A DNA stretch of 64,000 nt from Mucor racemosus (GCA_027405735.1 JAPEHQ010000020.1:744001-808000), one strand, 5' to 3'; shown: positions 1 through 12,352, counted from the first letter of the stretch. Notes: a model not told the origin generated them from the letters alone. Numbers and translations are program-made.

Positions 1-400
1 CTATGGTGTATCTTTGATAGTTAGTAGTGGTACGATCGAGATAACTTCTTGTTTTCCTTTTCTTGGCTGTTGGCCACTAAATAGAAACAGATATTTTTTA
101 GAAACCAAATATACTAACAAGAGTTTATTCATTCATTTAAATCAAGTCAATACTATACATAATTTTATAATCAGCAATTTTTCTGCAGGTAGATATCGAC
201 GTTAGTCCAAAAAAGCATTGATCATAATAACGTAAATGATCGAACAAAATGACTAAGCCTTGGATGCTTTTTTTTTCGAGAAAAATACTATTATAGCGCG
301 CCCTAACATTAACAGTTAATAATTCATTTCCAAATAAACAATAGGAAAAACTTGTATTGGTACTTGCTACTTGATTTCAGTTTATAAAAAATATTGGTCT
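1..400. other. Unique flank left of the inverted-repeat arm
   Basis: No gene, RNA or repeat is evident here. Short open frames lack codon bias, splice context or recognisable motifs. Similarity to the right-hand arm begins only near 401. Confidence 0.5.
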
Positions 401-762
401 TTTTGTTGTAGTTTTAAACATAAATAAAGAGCTGAGGAAAGATTGGGAAGAAAAATAATCCTAAATCCGTCGATTTTGTGTTTTACGAACAGAAATTTAC
501 CAAAGCATAAATTCTTCTAGTGTTGCCAAACAGGTTGTTGTCTTTGTTGTTACCACTTGGTCTCCGAAAGAAGAAAATGGGTAAAACTCTTTCAAACCCC
601 AAATTTCAAATTGATATATTTCGTCAATAAGGCAATTTTGTTGAATCAGAGTAACTCACATCTGCTTCAAACCATTCAAATTATCTTCGTTATTAATTAA
701 GTTATAATTGATATACTTTAATCAATTGACTAAGAGACCTTGATATCATTGCTCTGCTCATC

Positions 763-823
763 TGGGCATAATGGTCTGCACAAAATGTTTTATTCTGCCC
801 ATCTGTGCAGATCATTATGCCCA
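763..823. repeat. Palindrome with 20-bp stem inside the arm
   Basis: TGGGCATAATGGTCTGCACA at 763-782 pairs with TGTGCAGATCATTATGCCCA at 804-823, with one mismatch and a ~21-nt loop. The structure is kept in the other arm at about 38519-38579. It looks like a foldback or MITE-like element. No coding role is apparent. Confidence 0.7.
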
Positions 824-854
824 TGGGAAGCATACTGTAGTTCGGCCGTAGTGA

Positions 855-1217
855 TATAATTCAAGGCATGATTGAACCATTAGATCTACTTCGTACTAAT
901 CTACGGATTGAAATGCATCAATCATAATTTAACTTTGCTTGCAGATGTGAGTTCCCTTGTTTTAATTCTGCGCTAATTGTGCTTGGATGTTGATTTAATA
1001 GCCACTTGATTGATTAACCGCTGAGATGAAATAACATGGTGTCATAATTGAGGTTCAAGCGTTCTTGGTAATTGCTGGGTAAACTTAGTACGCTAGGAGT
1101 TTTTTATATCCGATATCAAGAGTTTGCATTTAAATGTATGTGGTAGTCATTAGATTGTAAGATGTACTGATGATACTGTAGATGGTGATAAAGTCTGGTG
1201 CTTGATAATATATAACA
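855..1217 (+). repeat. ~365-bp dispersed repeat, copy 1
   Basis: First of five recognisable copies. The others are at 5672-6034 (+), 36091-36455 (-), 38122-38487 (-) and 39106-39471 (+). The unit starts near TGTAATTCAAGGC and ends near ATACAACA, so it has LTR-like TG...CA ends. No flanking duplication was found to prove that it is an LTR. Confidence 0.65.
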
Positions 1218-1621
1218 ATGGTTCTTGTTCGAGCATTCTTAAAAAGGGTGCAACTTTTTGCACATTTTTTTGTTTGTGAGGTTAAAATTGTATTTAAGGT
1301 ATTCTAAATAAAATGACTACAAAGAAAAACAATACTGATTACTCCTATTATATACAAGCTTTTATGATTATTTAAGTTTATATTGTATATAAACAAAATG
1401 AATATTTTTTAACGAGATGAAATTTTTTAGGTAGCTAATAATAAATACTATCATATGTATTTAACTTTGCATACCAGTCTTCCCTCCATAAATACCTACT
1501 CTATAAAAATTGGTCATGGAAAAACTGCGTTAACAATACAATTCTAGAATCGTTAGTACGAGGCCAATATCTACTTTCGGGAATTTGAATCTTATTACAA
1601 CAGGCTGTTTACAAGAAAGGT

Positions 1622-1768
1622 ATGACTATAATCAAGTTGATGCTTTTCTTGGCGCTTTGCTTGGCAAGCATTGCGATGTTGAATATTACTGGAGAGTTTA
1701 CATACAGCAGAAGCAAATATGAAGACAATCTAATAAAATGGTGTAACAACAATTATAATCAAAAGTAG
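1622..1768 (+). CDS. 48-aa peptide with signal-peptide-like N-terminus, in the left arm
   Basis: Open frame of 48 codons beginning MTIIKLMLFLALCLASIAML, a short basic start followed by a strongly hydrophobic stretch, then a polar tail with KW-C-NNN near the C-terminus. A TATA-like CTATAAAAAT lies near 1501 and the start codon is about 115 bp further on. The inverted arm carries the same frame at 37571-37717 with no stop or indel. The differences that I see are four amino-acid changes and two silent changes in 48 codons. This is the only open frame of this kind preserved intact in both arms. No family is recognised. It could be a small secreted peptide of the repeat, or chance retention in a recent duplication. 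Confidence 0.45.
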   Translation: MTIIKLMLFLALCLASIAMLNITGEFTYSRSKYEDNLIKWCNNNYNQK

Positions 1769-2317
1769 AATTACTATTATACCCACTTTCTTCAGCTCAA
1801 ATTAAAAAGATCGAAATTAAAAGAAAAGAAATTAGAATCACAGAATTTTTTTGGCTCATTTATAAATTCCTGATTGTGGTTTTAAAAAAAGGGTGTTTTC
1901 TTATTATAAATTGAATATGTGGTCCACATTTTTGCCCATGGTGACTCTTCTAAAAAAAAATGCCGAACAATCTCCGGAAGTGACCATCTAATAATATTTC
2001 CAAGCTGCAAATTTCTAAAAAAAACATCACCGGACATTCCGGACGCGGCTGTTTAAATATCTCAAGCAGCTGCGAGATTCAGTGTCATTGTACAAGATAT
2101 AGATGTGCCTGGATCTGTCAAAAGCTTAAATAGAAATCTGAAACGGATATTCAAGCTTAAGAAGATTGTAGAACGTCTCACCAAAAATGTTAAAGCACAG
2201 AAGGATTAGTGACTGTAAACTAGTATTTAAAATAGTATTCTGCTTTGTAATAATAAACAATAATCCTTTCCTTCTGATATTATATTGACCATATAACTAA
2301 GATAATCAGATCGACAT

Positions 2318-2358
2318 CAGGTATCGAAGTTTCATACAAAAATTAAGGCTCTACTGTA
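2318..2358 (-). repeat. Pogo/Tc1-like terminal motif flanked by TA
   Basis: Read on the minus strand from the TA at 2357-2358, the sequence begins CAGTAGAGCCTTAATTTTTG. In the other arm the same end reads TACAGTGGAACCTTAATTTT from 37221. CAGT(A/G)GAACC next to TA resembles pogo/Tigger-type termini. The frame 2073-2208 just inside it ends with a basic stretch (K/R-rich) about 110 bp from the motif, as a transposase C-terminus would. The opposite end of such an element was not found. Confidence 0.3.
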
Positions 2359-2365
2359 TAATTAA

Positions 2366-4908
2366 CAAGTAGAGATTACCCCGATCGGCCCATTTGGGCC
2401 GACCATTTAAAAATAAATTTTTCTCCACAAAGACTATATATCAAGTAATGTTTAAGTCTGTCATGAGAAGACAGTGTTTCTCTATATGATCTTTTTTGTT
2501 TTTTTCAAAAAAAGTGAAAAATGAGCCATTAATCGTCCATCTTGTGAAGGCTGTTTTTCAAAAATTGAGTACGCCCATTTGGGCCGACTTTTTAGACAGT
2601 TGGTATTCTTGAAAGTTAGGACAATTTTATTTAAAAAAATTAATAGAAATATACTTGCAGTTACAAAGAATTATTTACATGTTGTTGGCGAGCCCAAACG
2701 TCCTGTAAATGTGCAGTATAGCACGATTTACACATAGGTGTATGTGGGTCGCAACTACACAATTTTTCCACTCTTGTACCACATAAGCCAGAACGATAGC
2801 AACTGGCACATCCTAATCTGATGCGTTTTTTACCATCCTCTCCTTTCATGGTGACATACGAATGCGTTCCACAACTTCTAAGTACTCTTTGGTCATTGGA
2901 CATCGACTCAGTGGCATCAGGACCACGAGCCAACTCCTCACAATGCGAAAAAAGGGTCCAAGCCAAAGTATCCTTGAAGGAACTATGGGATATTTCCCCA
3001 TCTTTTGCGAATACTCGAAAAGAGCTAAACGCATTAGCTTCACAGATACCCAAGAAGAAGCCGAAGAAACGCATCTCCCACCTTTCAGTGGAAATGATAT
3101 CGTGGTAAGAAGTCATATTATCACGAAGATTGTTGGCAGCATCAACGGAACCTAGTATTGCGATCATTAGTATATGCTTTTAATGTACGCAAAATATCTA
3201 CTCACTCTTATGAGTCTCATACTCATCTACTACAGCAGGTCGTCTGATAGTTACTTGTTGACCATCACAGCCTACAAATGTTTTTTGACCTGACATAATT
3301 GTAGTACCACACGACGATACAAAGGCCTTAACCTTCTTATCGCGATAGACACATACAAAAATTCTATCACTACTAAGGTCGTTTTTCATCATCGTGTAAT
3401 GACTGCCATGAGCCTCTTCCACTTGCTCTACGATATCAGTAGTAGGCATGCCTCGGGGCCAGTAACGACGCTTTGTTACCTGCATGATGGAATATAATCC
3501 AAGATTAGATAACATTATTGTCATCTCTGGTGACCCAAACCAAGAATCCGCAATCACGGTGCGACCACTACCAAACCAAGGTTTTACCAGGCGTTTGACA
3601 GTTGCTGTCAGCTTACGCATACCAGCATCATTATCATACTCCTTAGGTTTAGGATCGCCTACAGTATCTATACGTACAATGCAGAAAGTGTGGTGGTCAG
3701 CCAATGTTTTGAATTCTTGACCGATGGGATGAGGCTTTCTTGGGACCTTTTTCAAGTTGGGCATTTCAACACCTAGCCATTGATTCATTGACTCATCAAT
3801 TACCAAATACTTACCAGGTTCTAAACAAGCTGCCATGTGGCTGTTGAATGCATCAATGGTTGAGCGAATCTGATACAAAGGATCAAGCTGTTGCTTTTCA
3901 GCAGAGTGGACTTCAAAACAATGCATGCGCATAATATCATTAAATCGTTTGAACGACATATATCTCGAGAAGTTGATGCTCATCATAAAATGACTTGATC
4001 CTTGTCTCCAATATGCCTTACGGTCTGAATGTTTGAGTACTGTCATGACAGTGAGGAGCGCAATCCACATCAAATACTCATTGAAAGTAAGATCAGACCA
4101 AGAATTGTTAACATTTCTTGCATGAATGTTGATGTTACCAAAGATGCGATGAAAGTGGGACAATGGTAAAAAAAACAAGAAATATTCCAAGGGGGTGGCA
4201 TATTTTGCATTGGATAATATTAGCTTTGCTTTCTCATTTTGATAACTTACATTACAAAGCCTGTTATCAACAAAAACTTCTCCAGCACTCCACCCTTCAG
4301 CAGGAGTCAAGTCAATCTCAACATCTTCCTCTTCTTCTTCCTGAATAGCGTCCTCCAGAAGGTCCTCGCTCGCGATGGGTACGTTAACAACCTCTGGAGC
4401 TACTGTCCTTTCGGAAACAGGGACTTCAACAGGACCAAGATACTTGATACAACCTTGCTTAATGGTCAATGTGATACCTGGTACCTCGTTCAAGACAACA
4501 TCATACAGAACACTGTTGTTGACCTCTGAACGGCCAGTTGTCATTCCCTTGAAGCTCAAAAGGGGTGTATTCCAATCGTACTTATCGCGTAAGATGCTTT
4601 CAGCCTCTACATTGTTGATGAAACGTTTGCTTATTGATACAAGTACGTTAATAGCGAGTTTACTGTTAGCGGGAGGCATGACTTTCAGATTTTTGAATAT
4701 AAATTAGGGAAACTTTAAAAGCAAAATTCAATAAATGGTAAATAATGAAAATAATTTCAAAGAAAAAAAATATCAATGTATGCCCTGAACTTCTGAAGCC
4801 AAATACGAGATTTTAAAAAATCAAATTCCCTTCCATTCAAAAACGTTGATTTATTGTCGGCCCATTTGGGCTGAATCGGCCCAAATGGGCTGACCTAATT
4901 CCAACTTG
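2366..4908 (-). mobile_element. Complete piggyBac-family DNA transposon with TTAA target duplication
   Basis: The element is bounded by TTAA at 2362-2365 and 4909-4912 and has short inverted ends (CAAGTAGAGATTA against CAAGTTGGAATTA). The inverted arm shows the uninterrupted site at 37211-37220 with one TTAA, so insertion and duplication are seen directly. Near each end are GGCCCATTTGGGCC-like palindromes (2385-2402, 2572-2586, 4857-4874, 4876-4893), which are candidate transposase-binding subterminal repeats. It carries one spliced transposase gene on the minus strand, about 230 bp from the 4908 end. Length is 2543 bp. Confidence 0.95.
2661..4679 (-). CDS. piggyBac transposase (DDE_Tnp_1_7 family), two exons
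   Basis: Exons are 4679-3206 and 3151-2661. The 54-nt intron (GTGAGT...TACTAATGAT...TACTAG) restores frame, giving 654 aa. The N-terminal ~150 residues hold an acidic run. The transposase core follows, with catalytic Asp candidates in YLVIDES (D295), VIADSWFGS (D378) and SSVDAANN (D495). The third Asp lies four codons past the splice junction, so unspliced reading would stop before completing the active site. The C-terminal ~100 residues are Cys/His-rich with CxxC pairs, as in the piggyBac C-terminal zinc domain. The family catalyses cut-and-paste transposition at TTAA. No disabling mutation is visible, and with intact ends the element may be autonomous. Confidence 0.92.
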
Positions 4909-5671
4909 TTAATTATTGAAAAGCTTATTTTATGCAGACTATAAAATACAACATACAACATTAGTCTGATAACGAGGTTTACGTTGGAAAGTGAAATATG
5001 GTACAACCAGATGCGAAAAAAAGTCTACAAAATCACAAATTTTAAAGGATTTATAAAAATAAAATATACATGATATTTGTTTAATATTAGAACATATATA
5101 TCCATGTTGGTATTTTTTGTTCTAAAAAGATTTCCTTATAAATTGTTTTCATATTTTTAAAAAAAGAATATGGGCATTTTGGAATTTCAGAAAAAATTCG
5201 TTTTCTAAAAATTTGCCCAGAGGCAAGCAAATATTTCTTTTTTTTTTCATTGCTCATTTCATTTACTCTATCACTTGAAAAAAATATGGACGTATTACCT
5301 GCAGGAAATACGAGGTAATACGCACTATACGTGCAGTGGTTTAATATATTTACCATCACTATTAGAAATAACACTTAACAAAACTGTCATAGCTGTTATG
5401 CGCCTATAGCTGACGGCTATTAGGTATTTTAATTATGTTTTATATGTTTAATCTGTAAGCAACAAATATTAATAGATGTAGTAGTAATATATTTACAGTC
5501 ATGAACCCTGTCGTATATTTTCAGGTTTCATAAATAACACTTAAAAAATAATATAATTAAAGGAGAATCGGTAATGAATTAGCTCTTCAACTGTACAATA
5601 AAAACAATATATCGTTTGTTTAGATATAAAAGTATGGTCTTTTATATTGATTTGACATTGAAATTCTGAAA

Positions 5672-6034
5672 TGTAATTCAAGGCACTATTGAATCATTAG
5701 GTCTGTTTGATAGTAAACTATGGATTGAAATGCATCAACCATAATTTAACTTTGCTTGCAGAGCTTGTGAATTGCCTTGTTTTAATACTGCGCTAATTGC
5801 GCTTGGATGTTGATTTGATAGCTACTTGATTGATTAACTGCTGGGATGAAATAATATGGTGTCATAATTGAGGTTCAAGCGCTCTTGGTAATTGCTGGAT
5901 AAACTTAATACACTAGGAGTCTTTTATATCCGGTATCAAGGTTTTGCACTTCAATGCATGCCATAGTCAATAAATTGTGAGATGCATTGATGCTGTAGAA
6001 GGTGATAACCTATGTTACTTGGTGGCATACAACA
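5672..6034 (+). repeat. ~365-bp dispersed repeat, copy 2
   Basis: Direct copy of 855-1217 in the same arm. It begins TGTAATTCAAGGCAC and ends GGCATACAACA. Excluding piggyBac, about 1.9 kb separates the two copies. Confidence 0.65.
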
Positions 6035-7235
6035 CTGGTAATCAGTATTAACTAAAATGTTTCTTCAAAAATAACATTTATTCATTCAACATTTTCCCGG
6101 CTACAAAATCTATTGAATGAAGCAAGGATGGTTACTATAGTGATTGTTTCATAAATTTGAATGGTGCAGAAATGGCCAGCTTAAAATTGAGAAACCGCAC
6201 TTGAAATGAAAATAAGTCGAGAAAATACTAAGGTATTGCAATGATGGGTATTAAGTAATGTCTACTTTATTTTTCATTCTCTACCAGGATATCTATGTTT
6301 TGGATCGCTGTGAAGACTTTTTTTATTTTTTTATAAATTTTGCGAGAGCACTTTTTCTGTTATAAAGATCTCTGAAGGGGTGACAGGTATGAAAAACTAG
6401 ACCCATAGGATAGTACTCATTAGCGTCTATCGAATGAATTTTATCTCGTCAAAAAATATTGATTTTTCGTCGAGAAAATTGAGGTTGAATGATTGATTTT
6501 TGCTGATACAAAGAAGGATCCATTTTGGACGAGGATATACAAGGGTAAATTTTTAGTGGTACAAAAAAATGATCAAAAAAAAATGAGTACCCCCACGAAA
6601 AATAGGCTACAGCTACATATAAATACTCATTCTGTAGATAATTTTGTTGCGCATAATATGAAAATAAAATATTTTAGGGTTGCATTTGAATGAAGGGTAC
6701 TTTTTGATCAAAAACCGTTAAAATTTGACATTAAATTTACTAGGGATTTTATGAAATAAACATTTTCAAAATCAACACAGATCGATTCAGAATTAAAAAC
6801 TGAATCCACGATATTTAATACGCTAGTTTAACTTACTATGCATTTTTGTGAGTAATTAAACATACAATGATTTTTTTGGATTTTTTTTCCGTTTGAACAC
6901 TTTTTTGAATTAAAGCTCAATTACATGTGCATATCTGATTATACAATTTTATATAATAATATTCAAAATCAGAGCGTGTCTCCATTTCAATAGATAATCA
7001 AGAAATAAAGAATGTAATGCTGCGCTTAAGGTGCTATAGAATAGTGCCATAAAAAAGCCCCTTTTAATCATTTCTACTTTTTAATTAGCTGGAATAAATC
7101 AATCTCATGATTTTATTTTTTTCTTGCTTAAAACGAAATGTTAAATTTTATTTATCGTAAAGTCGCCAAAAATCAATCGACTTCAAAATACTTGGTTGTA
7201 TAAAAATTAAAACTGTAATTATATAAATGCCATTA

Positions 7236-8625
7236 TTCTCTTTGTCAAACTTCTCAGAATTAAGAAACTCTTCTATAGCCCATTAAAGCTCGTCATCAGA
7301 GTTATCAAATTCCATTGCAGATTGATTGGCATTATTTTTTGGCTTTGCTATACATCAGAAGGAGCAGCAAAATCAAATGTAAAATCAAATATGCTTAAAG
7401 CATCCAATGACAGGGAAGAAGTAGCAATAGACTCAACGACAGTGGTAGCACAAACAACAGAAATGTTTGTACTTAACTATTCTGTGGAGGGAGCAAACTC
7501 CAAATAAACATTGTCGGTAATAGAGCGAGAATCAAAGCCATATGAACCCGTTTCAGCATTTTTAATGGTTGAACTATAATCCAACGGAGCACTTAAACTA
7601 TTGTACATTAGCTATCCCGATCGGCAGCAAAAGAAATCGATTCGACAGGATATGCCTCAATGGTAGCAACAGAAGTATCAGCAATTTCAGCAACATCAGA
7701 AATACCTGTAAAATTATGGCTCATAGCATGAATAGCGAAAGCAGAGACAATATCAGAAAAATTAAAAGAAGCATGGTTATTAGTGATGAATGCTACATAG
7801 GAAGGAAAACAACTACCGGAAACAACACAGGCAGAAACAAGGCTATCCAAGGCGATATTGTCAGCGTTGAGGATACCCGAATCATGTACACCAAACCCAC
7901 TACTAGTAAGGCCAACGTCACTATGGGAAGAGACATTAGCAGACACAGCAGCATCAGAAGCAAAACCAGTAATGATAGCAACAGAGTCAGCATCAGAAAA
8001 CCATTTTCAGTAATGTCAACGGCAGCAAATCCAGCGCTAGCAAAACACAAATTGCGAGAATACAAAGGGGCATCGCAAGCAAGTGCATCCTCCAAATTAA
8101 GAGTCTTAATACCAGAAGTGATAACATCAATATCGGTATCATAACCATTAACTGTTCTAACGCCAAAACAGTCATTACCAAAAGGGTTATAACCAGCAAA
8201 TTCTCCATTTTGATCAATAGGAATGGTTTTGTTGGACTTGACAGGTACAACCAAATAATGACCACCAATGCAAACAGCAACGCGGCCAGTAGCACAACTA
8301 CCCAAGTTTTCTAAAGGAATCCCAGCTACGGTTTATTTATACGAGCATTTACTAATAGTAAAATATTATATACAAACCAGCACCGGTCTTCCAAAATAAG
8401 CAGAGGAATCATTACTGCCTGTAAAAGGTCTCATATCCAAGTCAACGATTTTCAAGGTAGCCATAAAATATGCTATAATAGCAATCATAGCCATTGCAAC
8501 ATAAATTGAGCTAGGCAAATAACCACGACAGACAAAGAAAGCAAATTTTAAGATAATCGCCCAAAGTTATCAAGACCAAACAGGAGAATCCCCAGCAGCT
8601 GATTCAAGGAAGAAGAAGTTGCCAT
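7236..8625 (-). pseudogene. Broken Ser/Val/Ala-rich membrane-protein family member (copy 1)
   Basis: On the minus strand from an ATG at 8625, coding-like sequence runs to about 7236. It includes a hydrophobic segment (SSIYVAMAMIAIIAYFMATL), a block with GYDTDIDVITSGIKTLN, a long Ser/Val/Ala-rich stretch (7946-7608) and an acidic C-terminal tail resembling the tail of the 14-15 kb copy. Stops follow FGRLS and ADRDS, there are frame changes near 8000 and 7600, and another stop interrupts the acidic tail, so no full product is possible. Order and composition match the gene at 12429-13176 (membrane segment) and the 14.1-15.3 kb copy (C-terminal half, including a shared FDS...F-AP block). Function is unknown. 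Confidence 0.6.
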
Positions 8626-11600
8626 TAAACAATATAATGTGTATCATAACAATATCAGTTTTTACAATAGAAAAAAAGAAAAAGGTAATGTTCAATGCAC
8701 ATAATAAACTCTGCTTTATATAGTTTACAATATTATAGTCTGTATGACATTGACGGTAAATGTGCTTCCAGGTTTTTCAATCCACTCGTGAACGTGTTCT
8801 ATAAAATGCAATGTTAGAAAAAGAACACTCCTAGATTATAAGCTTGTGAATGCAATCCATACATATGACTTACTAAAGAAGCTACTCATTTGGACCATAA
8901 TAACACTAATTTATTATCTAAAAATGCAACAAAACCATCCATTTCAAAGATTTTCCAAATTATTTCATGTATCCACTTTAAATTTTGCACTGTTATTTTG
9001 TATACAAATGAACAATTTTATAAGACAGCTATGCTTTCAAAAAAAGTGTTAATATCTACGGAAGATGCTACTTATCACATTTAAAAAAAATCATATCAAT
9101 TTAGAATAGAAATGGCATTGGTAAAAACTCTTTGAAGAGCAAGCAAAAATACAAATTTTATTCAAAAAACCAAAAAAAAAAAAAACGTGTTATTTAGCTT
9201 CGTATAGAAACATCATCTATACTACTAGACAAGACAACCACGAGTAGGTATAACACTCTGCCTCAATCATCATTATCAATAAAGATTCAGATTCTAATTG
9301 AATTGATATGCACAAAATTAAATCATAAAGAAATGACTTCTTTCATGTAGGGCATATCAACCTTGGTGACACCTTGCTTTGATTAAAGAAGAATGGAACT
9401 AGTACATCAAAGATGCTCCGAGCGGCATGGGATCTAATAATAAACCCGTTTGAACCCATTGCACCTTATGGGAGGTTTGTATACAAGTCCATCACTGGCT
9501 ATAATATCTTAAATAAAAGAGCATCTCGCCAAAATAAACAAATATAAAAAGAATATCAAGAAAGTGAAAAGGGTAAAAGAATTGGAGCAGGAAAATAAGA
9601 ATAAGACGAGATGTGTGCAAAACAGTCAAATGGATTAAAGGAGAAAAGGGAAATGTAGAGAAATATCAAAAAGGGGATAAAAAAGACAGGGGCCATCTTG
9701 AACTGGTTGACGCAAGGAACTCCAGCAAGTTTAGGGTTGCCTTGTTTACCAAGAAAAAGTACTTACCTAGCCAGATTTTCTATAAAACATACAAAATGTT
9801 AGAAATATATACAATAAAAGATAATATGTAAAGTTATACTTACGTTTTTGAGATATGGAGAAAGAGAAAGAGAAAGAGAAAGAGAAAGAGAAAGAGAAAG
9901 AGAAAAAGAAAGAAACACAACGAAAATTTTTTCAGCATTTATGACGTTTTGCTTTGTGCGAACTGTTTTTACTGTGGCTTTTTCGCAGTTTTTCCATGGC
10001 TTTCTAGCTATTCGTTATGTACAGAGAAGGGAAACTCTAATCATTTAAAAGACAACTTAACTACATCTCTCAGATACAGTTTCTAAGGTTCAAAAAGTGT
10101 AAACTAATATATTAAATATGCAATAAACATACATACTAATATACAAAATGTGTATGCTGTTGCAATACTTTGCAAATCAAGTCCAAAGCGAATATCGAAA
10201 TTTTATGCAAATCAAAAGCTTTGTTATAATTGCATAGCTTATCAATGCTTGAATCCATGGAAATAGTACCTGTAACCATTGATTTGGAGGCAAAACGCGG
10301 AAACAGATACGTAAAGCAGAAGATCGTTAACAAAAAAACAGAGCAATTTGTAACTACAGTAGGCTATTTAAATGAACCAAACTATTATATCTGATATCAA
10401 CTAAAAGCACGCATGCATATTGTTTTTATTATTATATATTTGGGAAATACATTTGCAAATTGAATACGGTAAAGCAGATTTGTGTGATGGGTATTCTGAG
10501 CTTCAGAGCATATCCAAAAAAATGGTTAATAATACGATGGAATAAAAACGCTTAAAGGTAAACTTCTACTCCTTATGTCAACATTGAATTTTAGTACTTT
10601 AAAATAGAACAGTGTTGTTAACGCATATTTGGCATCCTTGTTGCGCTCAAAGGGGTTATACTCTGTATAACATAAATTATGTATATTCAATATAAGAATT
10701 CTTTGATCAGTATTTTAAACCGTCATTATGGTAGAGACATGCGATTCTCATAGACCAAAATTAACATTAACCGAAATTCACAAAGCTAGCATCAAATTCA
10801 ATTATAGTTCAGTAACCGAGGCTAAATACTATTTCAGGAACTGTTATCCGAAAAAGGACTATATCTATTTAAGCATAAATAATATCGTCGCATCGAATTT
10901 TTATTAAATTTCTTATTATGCATGAATTTTTAGCATTTGGAATATGCTTGTTAGATTGTTACATCTGTAAATCGGCGGTAGATTTTAGTTTGAAGCAGTG
11001 AACCCAATCAGTGTCAATAGTTTAAACTGCATAGATTCTTTTGATAATAAAATCGATTAATATAATAAAATATGTGTTGAAAAGAGTGATTGCAATGTGC
11101 CCTCAAAATGAGGTACTGCGCATTATTCAAGATGTTGCGTTATTATTTGCTCTATTCATCGTACATTAACTCACTTTTATAACAGTTTGCTAGGACGTCA
11201 AAAAATACAACTTTTCAGGTAGTGAAGGTAATGGTAAAATTATTTTCAAAGTCTGATCGTTTTTTAATTTCCAAAAAGAAATGTCATTGTAAACAAAAAT
11301 TATGATAATTTCACAATTTTCCCCAAAAACTATTGTGTAAATCAGCAAAGTTCATTCAGAGATATTGGCAGAGCTTAAAGCTGCACATTGATGGATGATA
11401 CTCATTTAAATTTTCTTTCCGAAAAAATCGCACAATTAAAAAAACTAAAAAATTGATTTTTTACACAAAAATCTGATTTATCAATAATAAAAAAGTGAAT
11501 AAATGCTTTTATATAAAACTAGAAATAAATCTGGTTATTTTGAGCTTAGAAAACGTATTGTAAAAAATTTCGTTTTTAAGGTTGAAATAATGATTGAATA

Positions 11601-12345
11601 ATTTAAATTTTTTTTTTTTGCGAATGGTCGTAAGGGTTGAAATCAACTTTTATCATGCTTTTTGCTGTCCAGATGTTATAGATAAAACTACAGCAAGACG
11701 ATATGTTATTTAAGAAATTGTCTTGACTACGTCTCAGCTTCAGATTTGTGCAAAAAGTGCATAAGATAATTCTTTAAAGTTACTTGTTTTTAATGGCTTG
11801 AGCTATTGTATGCGTAATTGGATATATAAATGGTACAATGTTGCTCTAATTGCATATAGTACTTACACCTTTCTGCTAACTAGTATTTACTAGTGCTGAA
11901 TCCTTCTTTTATCATCTAATAAAATGCTTACATCTTTGAGGAAACAAAATATTTAGAAATATCGCCAAGTAATACTTTTATTGACACTCACAAACTTGAT
12001 GCTACTAAAAATGCATCGTAATAAACGATAAACGTGAAGCTTATATATATTTGTTCAGAAGATAATCTATAAAGAAAAGATCTCTTAATACTCTTAATTG
12101 TGTCATATTAAGACGAAATTCAAAAAAATAAGCGGTAAAAATTTTCTTATTTTCCTTAAATGTCGCACAATTAAGAGAATCAAGAAATTTTTTTCATAGT
12201 GTAATTGCATTTGTAGTATCTACAATCGTTACGTCCAGTTCAGACTGTAAAATCATCCCTACTACGTATAACAATACGATATTTGGAGTGCATACCATGG
12301 ATTGGCGCAGCTTTGACTTTGATTGCTAGGTGACGTGTTGACCAT
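8626..12345. other. Gene-poor AT-rich interval
   Basis: No convincing gene. Short frames lack homology cues and splice support. One microsatellite lies at 9857-9912. The segment separates two members of the membrane-protein family. Confidence 0.45.
9857..9912 (+). repeat. (GAGAAA)n hexanucleotide microsatellite
   Basis: About nine tandem GAGAAA units, degrading to GAAAAA at the right. An open frame through it encodes only an Arg/Glu run and is not a gene. Confidence 0.9.
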
Positions 12346-12352
12346 AAACGCC

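Larger units (their letters stand above)
401..7045 (+). repeat. Left arm of a ~4 kb inverted repeat (interrupted by piggyBac)
   Basis: Apart from the 2.5-kb piggyBac insertion, this stretch matches the reverse complement of 35055-38942 almost end to end, at roughly 90 percent identity by eye. The outer edge is sharp (TTTTGTTGTAG at 401 against 38942). The inner edge fades around 7045. The arm contains a 20-bp-stem palindrome, two direct copies of a ~365-bp repeat, a 48-codon ORF, a pogo-like terminal motif and AT-rich filler. The right arm lacks about 235 bp corresponding to 2077-2313. No transposase was found that would account for the arm itself. Confidence 0.85.

Noticed and set aside
5087..5374. 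95-codon minus-strand frame, with a counterpart at 36756-37049
   Set aside because: The first ~45 codons agree between arms, but the frames differ in the middle because of an A-run length change, and the listed starts are not ATG. Left as non-coding repeat sequence.
7569..8144. 191-codon plus-strand ORF over the first family copy
   Set aside because: The minus strand has homology to the other family members. The plus frame is basic and Ser-rich without any recognisable segment and mirrors the minus-strand composition.
9848..10048. ORF through the GAGAAA microsatellite
   Set aside because: It encodes an Arg/Glu run followed by unstructured sequence, with no promoter or splice support.
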